Shown piece by piece: positions 31,081 through 41,800 of a DNA stretch of 64,000 nt (positions within the stretch are counted from its first letter, which is position 1; each line of letters starts with the position of its first letter). The DNA comes from Lepidodermella squamata (taxonomy: Eukaryota; Gastrotricha), in assembly GCA_047495785.1 (NCBI GenBank), contig JBLDXI010000064.1:248001-312000 (forward strand). Reading direction: 5' to 3'. Made by a program: the position numbers and the translations under genes. Below the pieces are notes generated by a model. It was not told the DNA's origin. It searched no databases and saw nothing but the letters and a program-made list of their open reading frames with translations.

Positions 31081-33362
31081 TCAAGAAATATTTGTTAATT
31101 GAGCACAGTGAAATAGTGACAAATTAGCTCGACTCGCGCCTCGTGAAATCAGCACATCTGCCACAGTAGTTCTATCTTGACATATTGCGAGAACTAGAGC
31201 ATTATGGCCATTGATATTTCTGACATTCATCCTAGCACCTCTATCTAGCAGCAGTTGAGCAAGATCGGTCAACCCAAGCATAGACGCATGCATCAAAGAC
31301 GTGTTGCCATTGTTGTCAACGACCTCGATGGCAGCATTACGATCAAGAAGCAGTCGAACTGTATCGACCTTTCGTCGCATTGCGTTTGTAAGGAACCACT
31401 ATTTAAAATTTCACGATGGATTTCTTATGAATAATAATGATTGAGTAGCTCCTTTCAAACGCAACGCGACGCTTTCCAGTCACAGCAGCATTCAACAACG
31501 CCTTCGAGCCGTCAGTATCTTTAACATCGATGTCTGGTCGAATTTGCCATCCGTGGACTCGTCGATTTCCGCAATGAGTTGCCGCACCTGTGATACGTCG
31601 TCCGTAAAGGCTGTTACACTCCACAACTGCTCGTACATTTCCCCAATCTATACACGTGGACGAGATTGATTATAGGATAACGGATAACCATGAAGATTCC
31701 CGACACGCTGTATACCAAGCATAATTAATAAAAACATAGACTATGGAGGAATCTGCTCTACTTACGGACAGGTTCTTACTGTTTAGAGTTTTCTTACTAA
31801 ATTTTTTAAGGAATCGCTTTAATCTAGCGCTACACCAGAAAGAAATCACCGTAATTCATTTATCAAAAGAATGAATTTAGTTTCGGTATCTGAATTCATG
31901 GGGAAAAATTCATGGACATTAATTTAATTCCAAAAACTCAAAATCACCCAAATTCTGGGGCACAATTTTCGAGCAGATATACAAGAACTATCCTATTGTT
32001 TTATCCCATGGTTGGTGCTTAGCTGGCCGTTTATTGACAATCGAAAATCAAATCAAATCGATGGTCCAATACAAAGCAGAAGGCTTCAAAGCTGGAAACC
32101 CCAAGAGGGGTGCAAACGCCACGCATCAATAAATCGAATTAATTACGATAAAATTCTGCGTAATTTTCTGAATATGGGCTCATCACAACTTCAAGAGCCA
32201 GGCTTATGAATTTTGATAAATTTTCGAAAGACGACTTTTTTGACCAAATTGAGGTCTGAGCTACATTCTGAGCTACATATATATCATTACTTATGTTCCT
32301 CAATTTTTGGTGTAAAAAGCTAGAATAGCTGACCATCATGTTAGTCTGATTGGTTGAAAATCAGAGGCTAAGCCTGAACGCCTACTGCCTACTGGGAGGA
32401 CTGTTTAGTGCGTTCACCCTTCTTTGAAGCCTTTTGCTTTGTGAGGGACCTGAATCGATAGCAATACGATTTTATCGATTTTAACGATAGAACTAATCAT
32501 ACAAGTATGAAACAGGGTGACAGGGTTCGAGCGGCCGCGGGAATACTCTGTCGAGCAGTTCTGATAAGATCGAACTTGAAGATCCACCTTTCTGGGGATC
32601 TCAGGAAGCCCAGCTGAAATACGAAATAGCACGGGAAAGTAATTCTTATCGAAAATAGTAGTATTGAGACCTACTGTTTGCAAAATGACCCCAGCCAACC
32701 GCGACCGCCGAATCACATCCGTCGATGGAATTCGCTGTATCTGAAATGTCTTGGCACATGGCACTCGCGTCGGGTAAACATATTGGTCTGATCTCCTGTG
32801 AGAATCTGGGGACAGGGCTCATCAATCGCAGTAGAGCGAAATCATAGTCATAGAAATTCCGCCGCCCATCGTATAGCGGATGAACCAAAGGTGGCAGGGA
32901 CACAAAAGATTCGTATGAGGCTTTCTCCGAACGAACACTTATGTTGTGCCGACCTAGCAACGCTTTGATCCTGTAACAGCTAACATTAGACCATCAAACG
33001 GGGGAAATTACGAAAGATTACAAAATCGGCGTCTCCCCAGCATTCCAAACGCAATGAGCAGCTGTAATCAGCCATTGCCTCGATATGAGAGACGCTCCGC
33101 AATGTAAGGTTGACGTTTTGCCGCTGTTATAAATTTCAAGGAAGACCTAGCTCAACATCTCGCTTTTGCTCAGTTGAATGCATTTGGCTCAGTTTGAACT
33201 AACCAACCATGGGTAGTCATGTGCCTTTACTCGCTGACTGCCCGGGCCTCCTGATTTCGCCACAGCAGTGGGGCTCGCAATTCCACATTCGAGATCATGG
33301 GAATCATCTAATCCGAATACCAAACCAAGGAAAACTGTGGTGATAGTTGTGAGATGGCGCAT
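31081..33362 (-). pseudogene. Decayed third copy of the protease-CCP-ankyrin chimera
   Basis: The protease part is well preserved: exons 33204-33362 (signal peptide MRHLTTITTVFLGLVFG; CGIASPTAVAKSGGPGSQ), 33022-33146 (WLITAAHC, catalytic His), 32675-32970 (YDFALLRL, catalytic Asp) and 32414-32613. The last starts like its paralogues (EIPRKVDLQVRSYQNC, SRGRSNPVT) but then diverges and stops before the GDSGG region, so the catalytic Ser and both CCP modules are gone. Further down, an ankyrin-type exon starts in phase after a GTATAG acceptor (IGEMYEQLWSV, from 31647). It loses frame after DESTDGKFD and resumes as VRLLLDRNAAIEVVDNNG ... LISRGASRANL at 31081-31380. The remnants lie in the same order and strand as in the two intact copies. 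Confidence 0.75.
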
Positions 33363-33399
33363 TTTTGAATTTTACAACCAAGTAAAAACTGAGCTAATA

Positions 33400-34500
33400 G
33401 CTTACTACAAACATATTTTTGTGTGGCTTGACTCTATGGTAATTCTTTTATTAAGTTATCTCCTGTGCATTATAATATTATAAAAATATACAATGCGATT
33501 ATTATTTACTCCGATGTACCCAGCTCGCCGGGCATTGTGTAAAAATAATTCCAAAAGTTTATCCGGCGGGAGTAGGATCGGATGCAAGCTGCGATAGCTA
33601 TCCTGATCAGCCCCTCCGAACGTGTCAAAATCAGGTCAATTATTTTCTCCAAAATAACGATTCCTGTTTTGTTCAAAAATTCCTATACAATCGAACCAGC
33701 ATAATGTTGAGGTCTGCTCCAACACAAATCCAAGAATATAAACGTCTGGTTCTACGGAAACAAGCTACGGATACAAGCTAAGCAGATTTTATTTTTATTT
33801 AGATAGATCGAATTGATTTTTTTATTCTTATAAACGCGACAATACGTAAACAACGGTAGGATGCTGGCATACCGTGCAGCGTGCGATTTTGGATCCTGGA
33901 GCATCCAAACATTTTTGCCAAAATGACTTCGTTTTTGTTCGGCGTCTTCCCATCAAAATCCCTATTGACCCGAAAGGATTATCGATCATGCAATCTCAGC
34001 CTGGCACAGGGCTTCTCAAATCCAAACCTGCGACGATTGGCGATTAAAATGTAAGATGTTTCAATCACCCATTCAATAATCCTCCGTCCTGAAAATTGAA
34101 GTGAGAAAACGTAAATCTGAGATCAACGGCACTTGTCCAAAGTCCAAAAATGAGTTGTCCTCTTTTCGCTGTGACTGATGACAATTTCGTGGTTGAATGA
34201 GGTCAATTTTTCAACGAGTGTGGACGATACACTACACGAATTATTGTCTCTGGAAAACTAAATCAGGTCTTGAATACAATATCAACGGCAATTAGGCGCT
34301 GCATAATTGATTCTCGGCGCGTGCTGCGACTATAGTCACACATAGATGATTGGCGCCTCGTGGGCTTAAAAAAGTGGGCATAAAAAAGACAATAACTTGA
34401 ATATATTTTTACGGTCTTAGTCTCATTATTTCGCTCAATTTTTCCACCTGTTTGCAATCAGCCATTATAGACGGTTTGCTTCTCAAGTTTTATTTATACC
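33400..34500. other. Spacer with a partial hAT-like repeat
   Basis: CAGCGTGCGATTTTGGATCC (33875-33895 region) and TTTTTGCCAAAATGACTTCG match the start of the repeat at 19858. No gene seen. Confidence 0.4.
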
Positions 34501-34537
34501 CAATAGATTTCTGCAGTAGTCAAAGATATTCATCAGA

Positions 34538-36827
34538 ATGACAACCTGTTCTCTGTTTCTGCTTTGTGTCGTGACGTTCATTGGAGTAGTGAACAGCAAC
34601 CGTTGGGTGCGCTGCTTCTCACAGCTAAGCAACAGATACAAATCTTGCGTACCGGCTTCTAATGGGTGTAATCCACTCAACGAGTATTCGGTACGTTGGA
34701 TTATTCTGGTTATTTCTAATTTTTTATGCCTCTATTTGTTTTTATCGCCTTGAGAATTTCATTGCTTTTTGCATTGACAGTCGGGTCCGATTTTTCGAAA
34801 GTCTGGCTTTTGCGACCACGGCGTAAGATTCATCTCTGGTTTTAAGTGTTCAATTTTTTAATGTGTCTTCTAAATGCTGATAGAGTGCTCGTATGTGCTA
34901 CAAGTACGAAGCCCTCACCCCGAAATGCGTTCCCGGAAATGTTGGCTGTAACAATCTTGGTGAAATGAACGTACGAACTATTTGATCGGATTTAATTCAG
35001 AATTCCTATTTTTACTAATTTTGTTTCCATAATATAATTTGCACAAATTTCTACTAATTTTCGGTGGTCATTAATTTTCGGTTTGATCTTTGAATTCGGT
35101 GTTTTTGCGAAATTACCGAATATTAATTCTAATTGAATAAATAAATTTTTGCTCAGCGGCCAGCCTAAAACCGAATTAAAATCCACCAAAATGTAATGTA
35201 CAGGCCCAAATTCTCCATAAAATAAAATGAATTTTTAACCTTCAATCCTTAATTTTTTCTAGCTGTTCTGGTTCGGCAATCGGACGATGTTGCTGAATTT
35301 AAGAAACAACTTGAATGATTGCGAAAAGAAAATAGTTGTATTCGACGTGAGTGCAACTTTATTTCAATAATAAATGCTTTACATTTTTGTCTCAAAAAAT
35401 CCAGAAATTGAAGTTCCGAAGATGCACTCTTAGTGAAGCTGTCAAAACCTGTGTTCCAGACCCTTACTATTGCCCGAACAGTTGGGTAGGTTTGTAGTTT
35501 TGAAGGGAATTCGAGCGTTTTTGAGCAAGAAAAATAATTATCTGTCGAGTTCTCGATCGTGAATTTATTTAAACATTTGTTCCATTGTGAGAAGGTCACC
35601 GAATCGACGCTGTATCCCGATCTTGCTTCTTGCACCAATGGATCTGGTTAGCCTCAATAAGTAGCTTTCAATTCTAATTCCATTTATTCTATTTAAATGT
35701 TCTTCTCAAAATGACTCATTTCATGAATCATGAATTCAATTGATAGTCACAGTTCCAATCAGCGAGATGCCTCACGTTCGCTGCTTTGATTCGACCACTA
35801 CCAAATTCAATGACTGCCGACCACAGAGTGTCGGTTGTTACGCTAGCAATGAAACTCGACAATATTCTTCTCAAGTTTACGTTAACCGTGATACCTGCCT
35901 GCTAGGAGTACGTGCGAAAATATGTTGCGAATCAGCATATCATTTGTCTTTTTTTAACAGAACGCCGTTTCGTGCAAGGATTCCGCCGAACGACTGTCTT
36001 GCTATGCAGTCTGCCCAAAAGACCTCACACAGGTGAAGCTAAGCCAACTGTTCTGAAAATTTTCAATTAACCATCGTTATAACAGAATCAGCTTTACTCG
36101 GGCTTGCAGACCTTTCAGCTGAATTACAATTAATGCATTGAGGAAAAATCGCCTGTTGTGAGTTTATTCATTTCCGAATTTTGCAACCAAACCCGGGATG
36201 TAGTTCGTCTTGATTATATTATCTATATTGGATAAGCTAAATCTATCAAACTTTCTGCTGCTGTGCGTGGGATATAACCTAACAAATGTTTTTGTTTTGC
36301 AGACGGTAGTCTATTTCCGGTGCGTTGGCAAAAGTGACGCTGCTGTTCGATGCGTCGAGAACACAACTGGCTGTGATGCGGCCACTGAAGTGCGAATTCC
36401 GGCTGATGTCAACTATAGGGAAGAGATCAGTTGCCGAAACGCGACGAAAAAATTCTTGTTATTAATGTCTGAGTACACAAGAGATATGGGATCAGATGAT
36501 TGCGTCAAACACAACGCTACACTCGCCACGATTAGATCAGAAGAAGAGCTGACAGCAGCTAAACAGCTGCTGGCAAAACGAAAACCAAGACTCCAGAACA
36601 GCTGGGTCGCTCTCAAAGGGCAAAACGGCGTATTCAAATGGGACGATGGCTCGGATTTCACCTACATTGCGTCGCAGTGGGTTCGGAATGCTTTGTCTGA
36701 TGGCTGCGTTTATTTTGCGTTCAAACAAACTCCTAATTATCCAAGTAGCGACTACTACTATACAGCATCACCTTGCTATTACAAGGTTAACTCTGTCTTA
36801 TGCGAACAATTTAAGAATGTTCTGTGA
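34538..36827 (+). pseudogene. Cys-rich/CTLD family gene with one premature TAA
   Basis: Ten exons: 34538-34690, 34781-34822, 34884-34970, 35263-35346, 35405-35485, 35595-35646, 35747-35907, 35961-36032, 36086-36157, 36303-36827. Every splice site and phase is intact. Signal peptide MTTCSLFLLCVVTFIGVVNS; modules RWVRCFSQLSNRYKSC, MCYKYEALTPKCVPGNVGC, CVPDPYYCP, PHVRCFDSTTTKFNDC, NAVSCKDSAERLSCYAVC. The lectin exon is undamaged (SWVALKGQNGVFKWDDGSDF, LCEQF). The only lesion is TAA at 36131-36133 in module J, where paralogues have an ordinary codon just before the conserved Cys (FQLNYN-stop-CIEEKSPV against FRLNHDSCIRD). Translation would stop before the lectin domain. It is a very young pseudogene, an allele, an assembly error, or a gene making a lectin-less product. 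Confidence 0.85.
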
Positions 36828-36914
36828 TCGGAACATTCGTCGTGCGAAGTGTGAGGAGAAGTGAAAGATCGAAATAAAAGGAAAATGCTGATTTATCTGA
36901 TACTTTGAATCATC

Positions 36915-37162
36915 CAGTGTGCGACTTTCAGGGGGGGATGGGGGGGATCATCCTCCCCAGCTCGGCCGGGCCAGACAGCAAAATGAGAATGTATCCCACG
37001 GTCTTGTTAATTTTGGAAGGTTCTGGGGCGTGTTTTAGTGAAAAATCTCCAAAATTTTCTCGCTTCGCTCGGTTATTAGCAGAAATGACTCGTCATTTTG
37101 GCAAAAACAGCAAACAAATTTTTTCCATCCCCGGGAGTTCGGGGATCGAAGATCGCACCCTG
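36915..37162. mobile_element. hAT-like non-autonomous element with 8-base target duplication
   Basis: A 248-base element, CAGTGTGCGACTTTC ... GATCGAAGATCGCACCCTG, with CAG...CTG ends and an inverted GTGCGA core. It is flanked by direct GAATCATC copies (36907-36914 and 37163-37170). The 8-base duplication and CAG ends fit hAT elements. The interior carries TCTCGCTTCGCTCGG. Related copies lie at 19858-20147 and 54147-54345. Confidence 0.8.
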
Positions 37163-37170
37163 GAATCATC

Positions 37171-37915
37171 TCCTCGGGACGTTATCATGGAATCCATCCA
37201 GCCATCGTTATCTTTCGCATCGACCGCAGCGTTTCGATCTAGTAACAGTCGATCAACTGCGATTTGCCCTTTCAAAAAAGCTCTCATCAATGCTGTAAAG
37301 CCATCGTTATCTTTCGCCTCAGTTGAAGTGTTACGGTCCAGCAACAGTTGAACTACTGCGACTTGCCCTTTCGGAACAGCACTCATCAACGCTGTTAAGC
37401 CATCGTTATCTTTCGCTTCAATTGAAGCGTTACGGTCCAGCAACAGCCGTACCACTTCGATTCGCCCCGCCGCAACTGCATAGATCAACGCGGTCCAGCC
37501 ATCGTTATCTTTCGCATCGACCGCAGCGTTTCGATCTAGCAACAGTCTAACTAATGCGACTTGCCCGCTATTCGCTGCATACATCAACCCTGTCACGCCA
37601 TCGTTAACTTTGGCCTGGATAGAAGCGTTCCGGTCCAGTAGCAGTTGTGTTGCTGCGACTTCCCCTGTCGTAATTGCATGCATCAACGGCGTGAAGCTCT
37701 TGTTATCGTTTGCCTCGTTGGCAGCCTTGCGATTCAACAAGAGTCGTAAAGCTTCGATTCGCCTATTCATGGCCGCATGCATCAACGCCGTCCAGCCCTT
37801 GATATCCCTAGCCTCTATATTAGCATTTCGATTTTTCTACTTCGGTTTTTCCAGCATTGACAGGAAACATCAACGCCGTAGAGCCTAACTTATTGTATGC
37901 CTCGATAGAAGCGTT
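37171..37915 (-). pseudogene. Ankyrin-repeat exon fragment (minus strand)
   Basis: About seven ankyrin repeats of the same type as 47537-50395 (VRLLLDRNAAVDAKDNDGWT, LRLLLNRKAANEANDNKSFT). The frame is broken near 37825, where a piece is missing between GKTEV and NANIEARD. It is cut at 37171 by the hAT-like element's duplication and at about 37915 by an inversion joint. No acceptor or protease exons accompany it. Confidence 0.8.
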
Positions 37916-37919
37916 CTCG

Positions 37920-38027
37920 AATATCACCGGCAAAACAGCTCTAGATTTCGCATTTTGTCAAAACAAAACAGCCGTGGCCGATCTTTTGAGGTCGCGAGGA
38001 GCAAGCCGAGCAATATCAACATGTTGA
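37920..38027 (+). pseudogene. Ankyrin C-terminal fragment in opposite orientation
   Basis: Plus-strand frame ITGKTALDFAFCQNKTAVAD, then LLRSRGASRAISTC and TGA, matches the C-terminus of the ankyrin exon at 47537 (YNALDYAICLKKTNVAYLLISRGASRA). It abuts the minus-strand ankyrin fragment, so an inversion has turned the gene's end against its own repeats. Confidence 0.75.
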
Positions 38028-38813
38028 AATCGCGTACTACCTTCACTTTACTTCCGATCTAGTGATTACACCCAAAATCGCCATCTCAATTCGTATTATT
38101 GCCATTCTACCATTCAAAACGCTCCATCAATTTTAATTCATCAATTTTAATAAAACAAACAATCGTTTTCAAAATAATTAGGAATTGGGTCTTTTACATA
38201 GTAAATGATGTAGTGCTAACTGATTAGCAAAGTCCGATCAATACTGAAAATTCGCATCTCCGATGCTTCGATAAAACCGCCAAAACGTTCAGGAACTGCG
38301 TTTGAAAAGCTCGGGCTGTTTTAGGAATGAGACTCAGCAGTACTCGAACGCAAAACGAAAATAATGTTTATTCTCCTTCGCTTTCCGGGCACAATTTACT
38401 CAACCTACAGTAACCTTCAGCGATGTCTTGATGGGGTCTGTAATCGTGTTAGGTATCTCTAATTCATTTTACCTTCTGGATTATGAAGAAAGCGGTTATA
38501 TGTTAACCACTTTCTGTTAAATTTTATACGTTCCTAATAGGTAGAGTAGCGAGAACTGGGTGCCATCTTGGATCCAGGGATGAAAATATCTGTTAACCTG
38601 TTATTCTGCAAAAATGAAGAAGAATGTTGCGGCCTTTTTAATTTTCGCGGACGATTTCACCAAATTAAGAATTTCATTGCAATCTATTAGCGTAAAAGAT
38701 CAATTCAGTCTCAAGAAAGACGAGAAAACGAAAAATCGCTTGAAACTACAGAAGAATACTATCAAGGTGTGCCAAGGATCTTATTCATATCGAAATATCT
38801 GCAGTCAGCCCTC
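38028..38813. other. Spacer with a partial hAT-like repeat
   Basis: CTGGGTGCCATCTTGGATCC near 38555 resembles the repeat at 19858. No gene seen. Confidence 0.35.
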
Positions 38814-41800
38814 TTAGTAGACTAGAATTTCAGAGAATGACATAGGCATGGCGCCTGATTTTTCGATGCGAATGTATCGCCCCAGCAGCGGAGGCGTGCA
38901 GTACATCGTCAGCGATTGGCCGATCACCAAATTCGGGAAGCGATAGCCCCGATAGATATCGCAAATAGGACTAAGCGCTGCACCGGCCGAGCCATCGCCG
39001 ACTCGGGAGAGGACTTCGTAACTCACCGCACTGATTAAATCAACAGTAATATACGAAACCGTAGGACTTATTTTCGATACGTAAATGGACTGGCCAATGT
39101 CGATTAGAAACCAAAAATCAGTGCTGTACCCCCCGCCGCTGCCTGATGGGTAAAATGAGCCATCACTCATGTTGGCGTTGAGCGAAGCCGGAAAGGTCGA
39201 TGTGACTTTCTTGAACAGAGCATAATTCGTCCCAGTTTCAGTGCTAGCTTCAACTTTACAAATTAAAATGATGGCCTCGCGAGAAATAGATATCACGTTG
39301 ACGTAACGGCCCGATACGGGTGGGAAACAAGGCACGGACACTCTAGCGTCATAAGGAACGTCAGGGTCGCCAACATTGCAGTTCGTCAATGCTGCATCAG
39401 CGTACCAAGTCGGGACGCTGTTGGAAACAGCGACTCTCATGTCTGTAATGGCGTATTCAACATCGGCGTAGGTGCAGCCCTTGAAGCTAAACCGTCCTAT
39501 CGGCTGTAGTGTGTAATCGTCAACGTACAGCCGAACGGCGAATGCAACTAGAGCTGGTTTAAGGTAGTTGACGAAAGGCTCAGAATTCGGGCCACTGGAA
39601 GGTCCATCGAAAATTCTAATTCTCGACCCATTGTTCCCGGTGTAAGCTACCCATTTGCTACTGTCGCCCTTAAGCCGAGATGCCAGGTGATACTTTTCAA
39701 TCCAGGCCGCCAGGGTAGCGCTGGATTGAACCGCGACAATGTTGATGATTTTCAGCTCCGTGAATGTTATCTGAAAATACGGCTGACGATCTGTGGCCAG
39801 CGGGATCCAGTCTGAGTTGCCGATGTCATTCCTGCTCAAATCGCTAGGAGTTGTTGCACTCGATGCAGTTTCTACGGATTCGCTATCGTAAAGCTCAATG
39901 TTGCAAAATTGATCTAAAGAGTTTCGAAACATTATCACGGCCTAATTATAAGTAATTTTATAATCTTACGCGCGCAGCCTCGAACTCGCCATTTCAAACA
40001 GATTTGGCCGCTCCACGATTCAGGATGGAATCTGAGATGACGGGCTATGATGTGCGGCCTTATGAAGCTCCACTGAGTCGATGTTGAATCGTTGTTTGCA
40101 ACGAAAATCTATCAAACATTTATTTCATTTTTCGAGCAAGAAATATGTCGGGTTACTTTTGTTGACGATAGGCCGATGGCTCGATTGTAAAATGTTTTGA
40201 AGGTAACGTTATTAGTGCTGTAGGACAATCGATAGGTTCGGACGAAGCAGTTGTTCACCGAATCGCCAGATGTCGCAATCGATGTAACGATTTTCTGCTC
40301 GCCAAAGTCCAACGTTAGGAATTCCGTGTTAGACAAGGTTGCTGGAGTCCAAGCGCAGGCCATGGAGCCACGAACATCATCCGATCCAAGGCAAACGCCG
40401 TAGGGCGGGGAAGCAGAGGAGTAGTTTGAACTGTAAGTCCAGGCCGATGTGGATGACAGGTCGGACTCGCAAACGTGGCCCTCCACTGGAAGTGCAATAA
40501 TTTCGATATCCTCACTACAACTATTATACTTTTTTATCGCTTACATGTATTCGGCGTAGGAATTTGGTTAGCAAGCTCCATGGCTAGGAGTGAATCTGCT
40601 GGGCTTTGGTAGATTGCTAGCCAAGTCATCAGCCCTGTAAAGTACGCGCTGCTCGAGACATCCTAGATATGATGAATTATGTGTTGATGCTTGAAAATGC
40701 GCCTATCAAAATTTTTGATATTATACATGCTCATAAATACTAGAAGCGGCTCTAGGTATATCTTATGATACTGCTTTTTATTCTAGCAAACAAGAGCCCG
40801 GAAAATCTGAGAATCAAATACAAATTGTATATTTCCCAATTAATTGTTCACGACCAAGTCGAACTTATGAAAATGTACAGCGTATACAATTACTATGACA
40901 GAAGACATGATTAGCTCCCTATCAGTTAGTGTTGCCTATGACCTTTCGCCAGCCCTCATTCCGAGGTTGAACATACCAGGTCAGGTTTCCCTACAACTTT
41001 AGCCTATTTCTAGCGTGAATTTTCGGAAAATATTACGATGTTGAAAAATCAGACCTACCCTTCCTATGAAGAGGCTATTCGTGTCACCAGGAATACAGTC
41101 GCCGAAGCTTTGCGTTGCCCCAGCCACGCCGTCACGGTAGCCAGTGATGCGATGAGCGCCTGCTGTGAAATCAACGTTCAACAGCAGGTGCTGCCAGCGA
41201 TTAACAGCCGCGTTGCCTATATCGTTCGCAGTCTGCACTCCATTGCAACTCACAGTGTAGGATATCGACATGTCCGCCGAGTTGTAGAGCAGCTGGAGAA
41301 GAGGAGATGTACCCATGGCCAGCTGGAATATAGGCTGGCTGCCAGCTGTGAAATTTGGAAACATCATTGCATGGATTGCCACGGTATAGGATGGCAGAGG
41401 TGCAGATCGGTTGAAGCCGACCTTGTAGCTACTGAGGTATGAAGCCACGCTCAGTGAATTAGCGGCGGAAGGTGAGAATCGAAACACCTCCGTGTCACCC
41501 GTCGACCAAGGGAAGGCAGGTCCTCGAAGGGACGACCCAGCCGCAGTCAGCACATCACTTGTACCATCCACTGTAGACAGGCCGTTGTTGTAGTCGAAGG
41601 GTGTTAACAGGACGGCTTTCATTGTGCTGGTTAGCGGGCATCGCCTCGAAGAATGGGCGAATCTTCGCGTGAACACAACTGCGTTATACACTTGCACACA
41701 CGCATAGCTCGTCGGCTGGCTGTTGGCGCCTCCGATTCTGAAAAACGTCGCATCAGTTTGTATTCCAATACCGCCACAGCGATTTGACCACGAAGCAACG

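Noticed and set aside
40486-40545. A 24-base intron between exons 5 and 6 of the large lectin gene
   Set aside because: The first AG after the donor gives an implausibly short intron and the wrong frame. Using the TTCCAG acceptor before 40485 gives a 59-base intron and restores the discoidin frame; the same logic places the exon 8 start at 39913.
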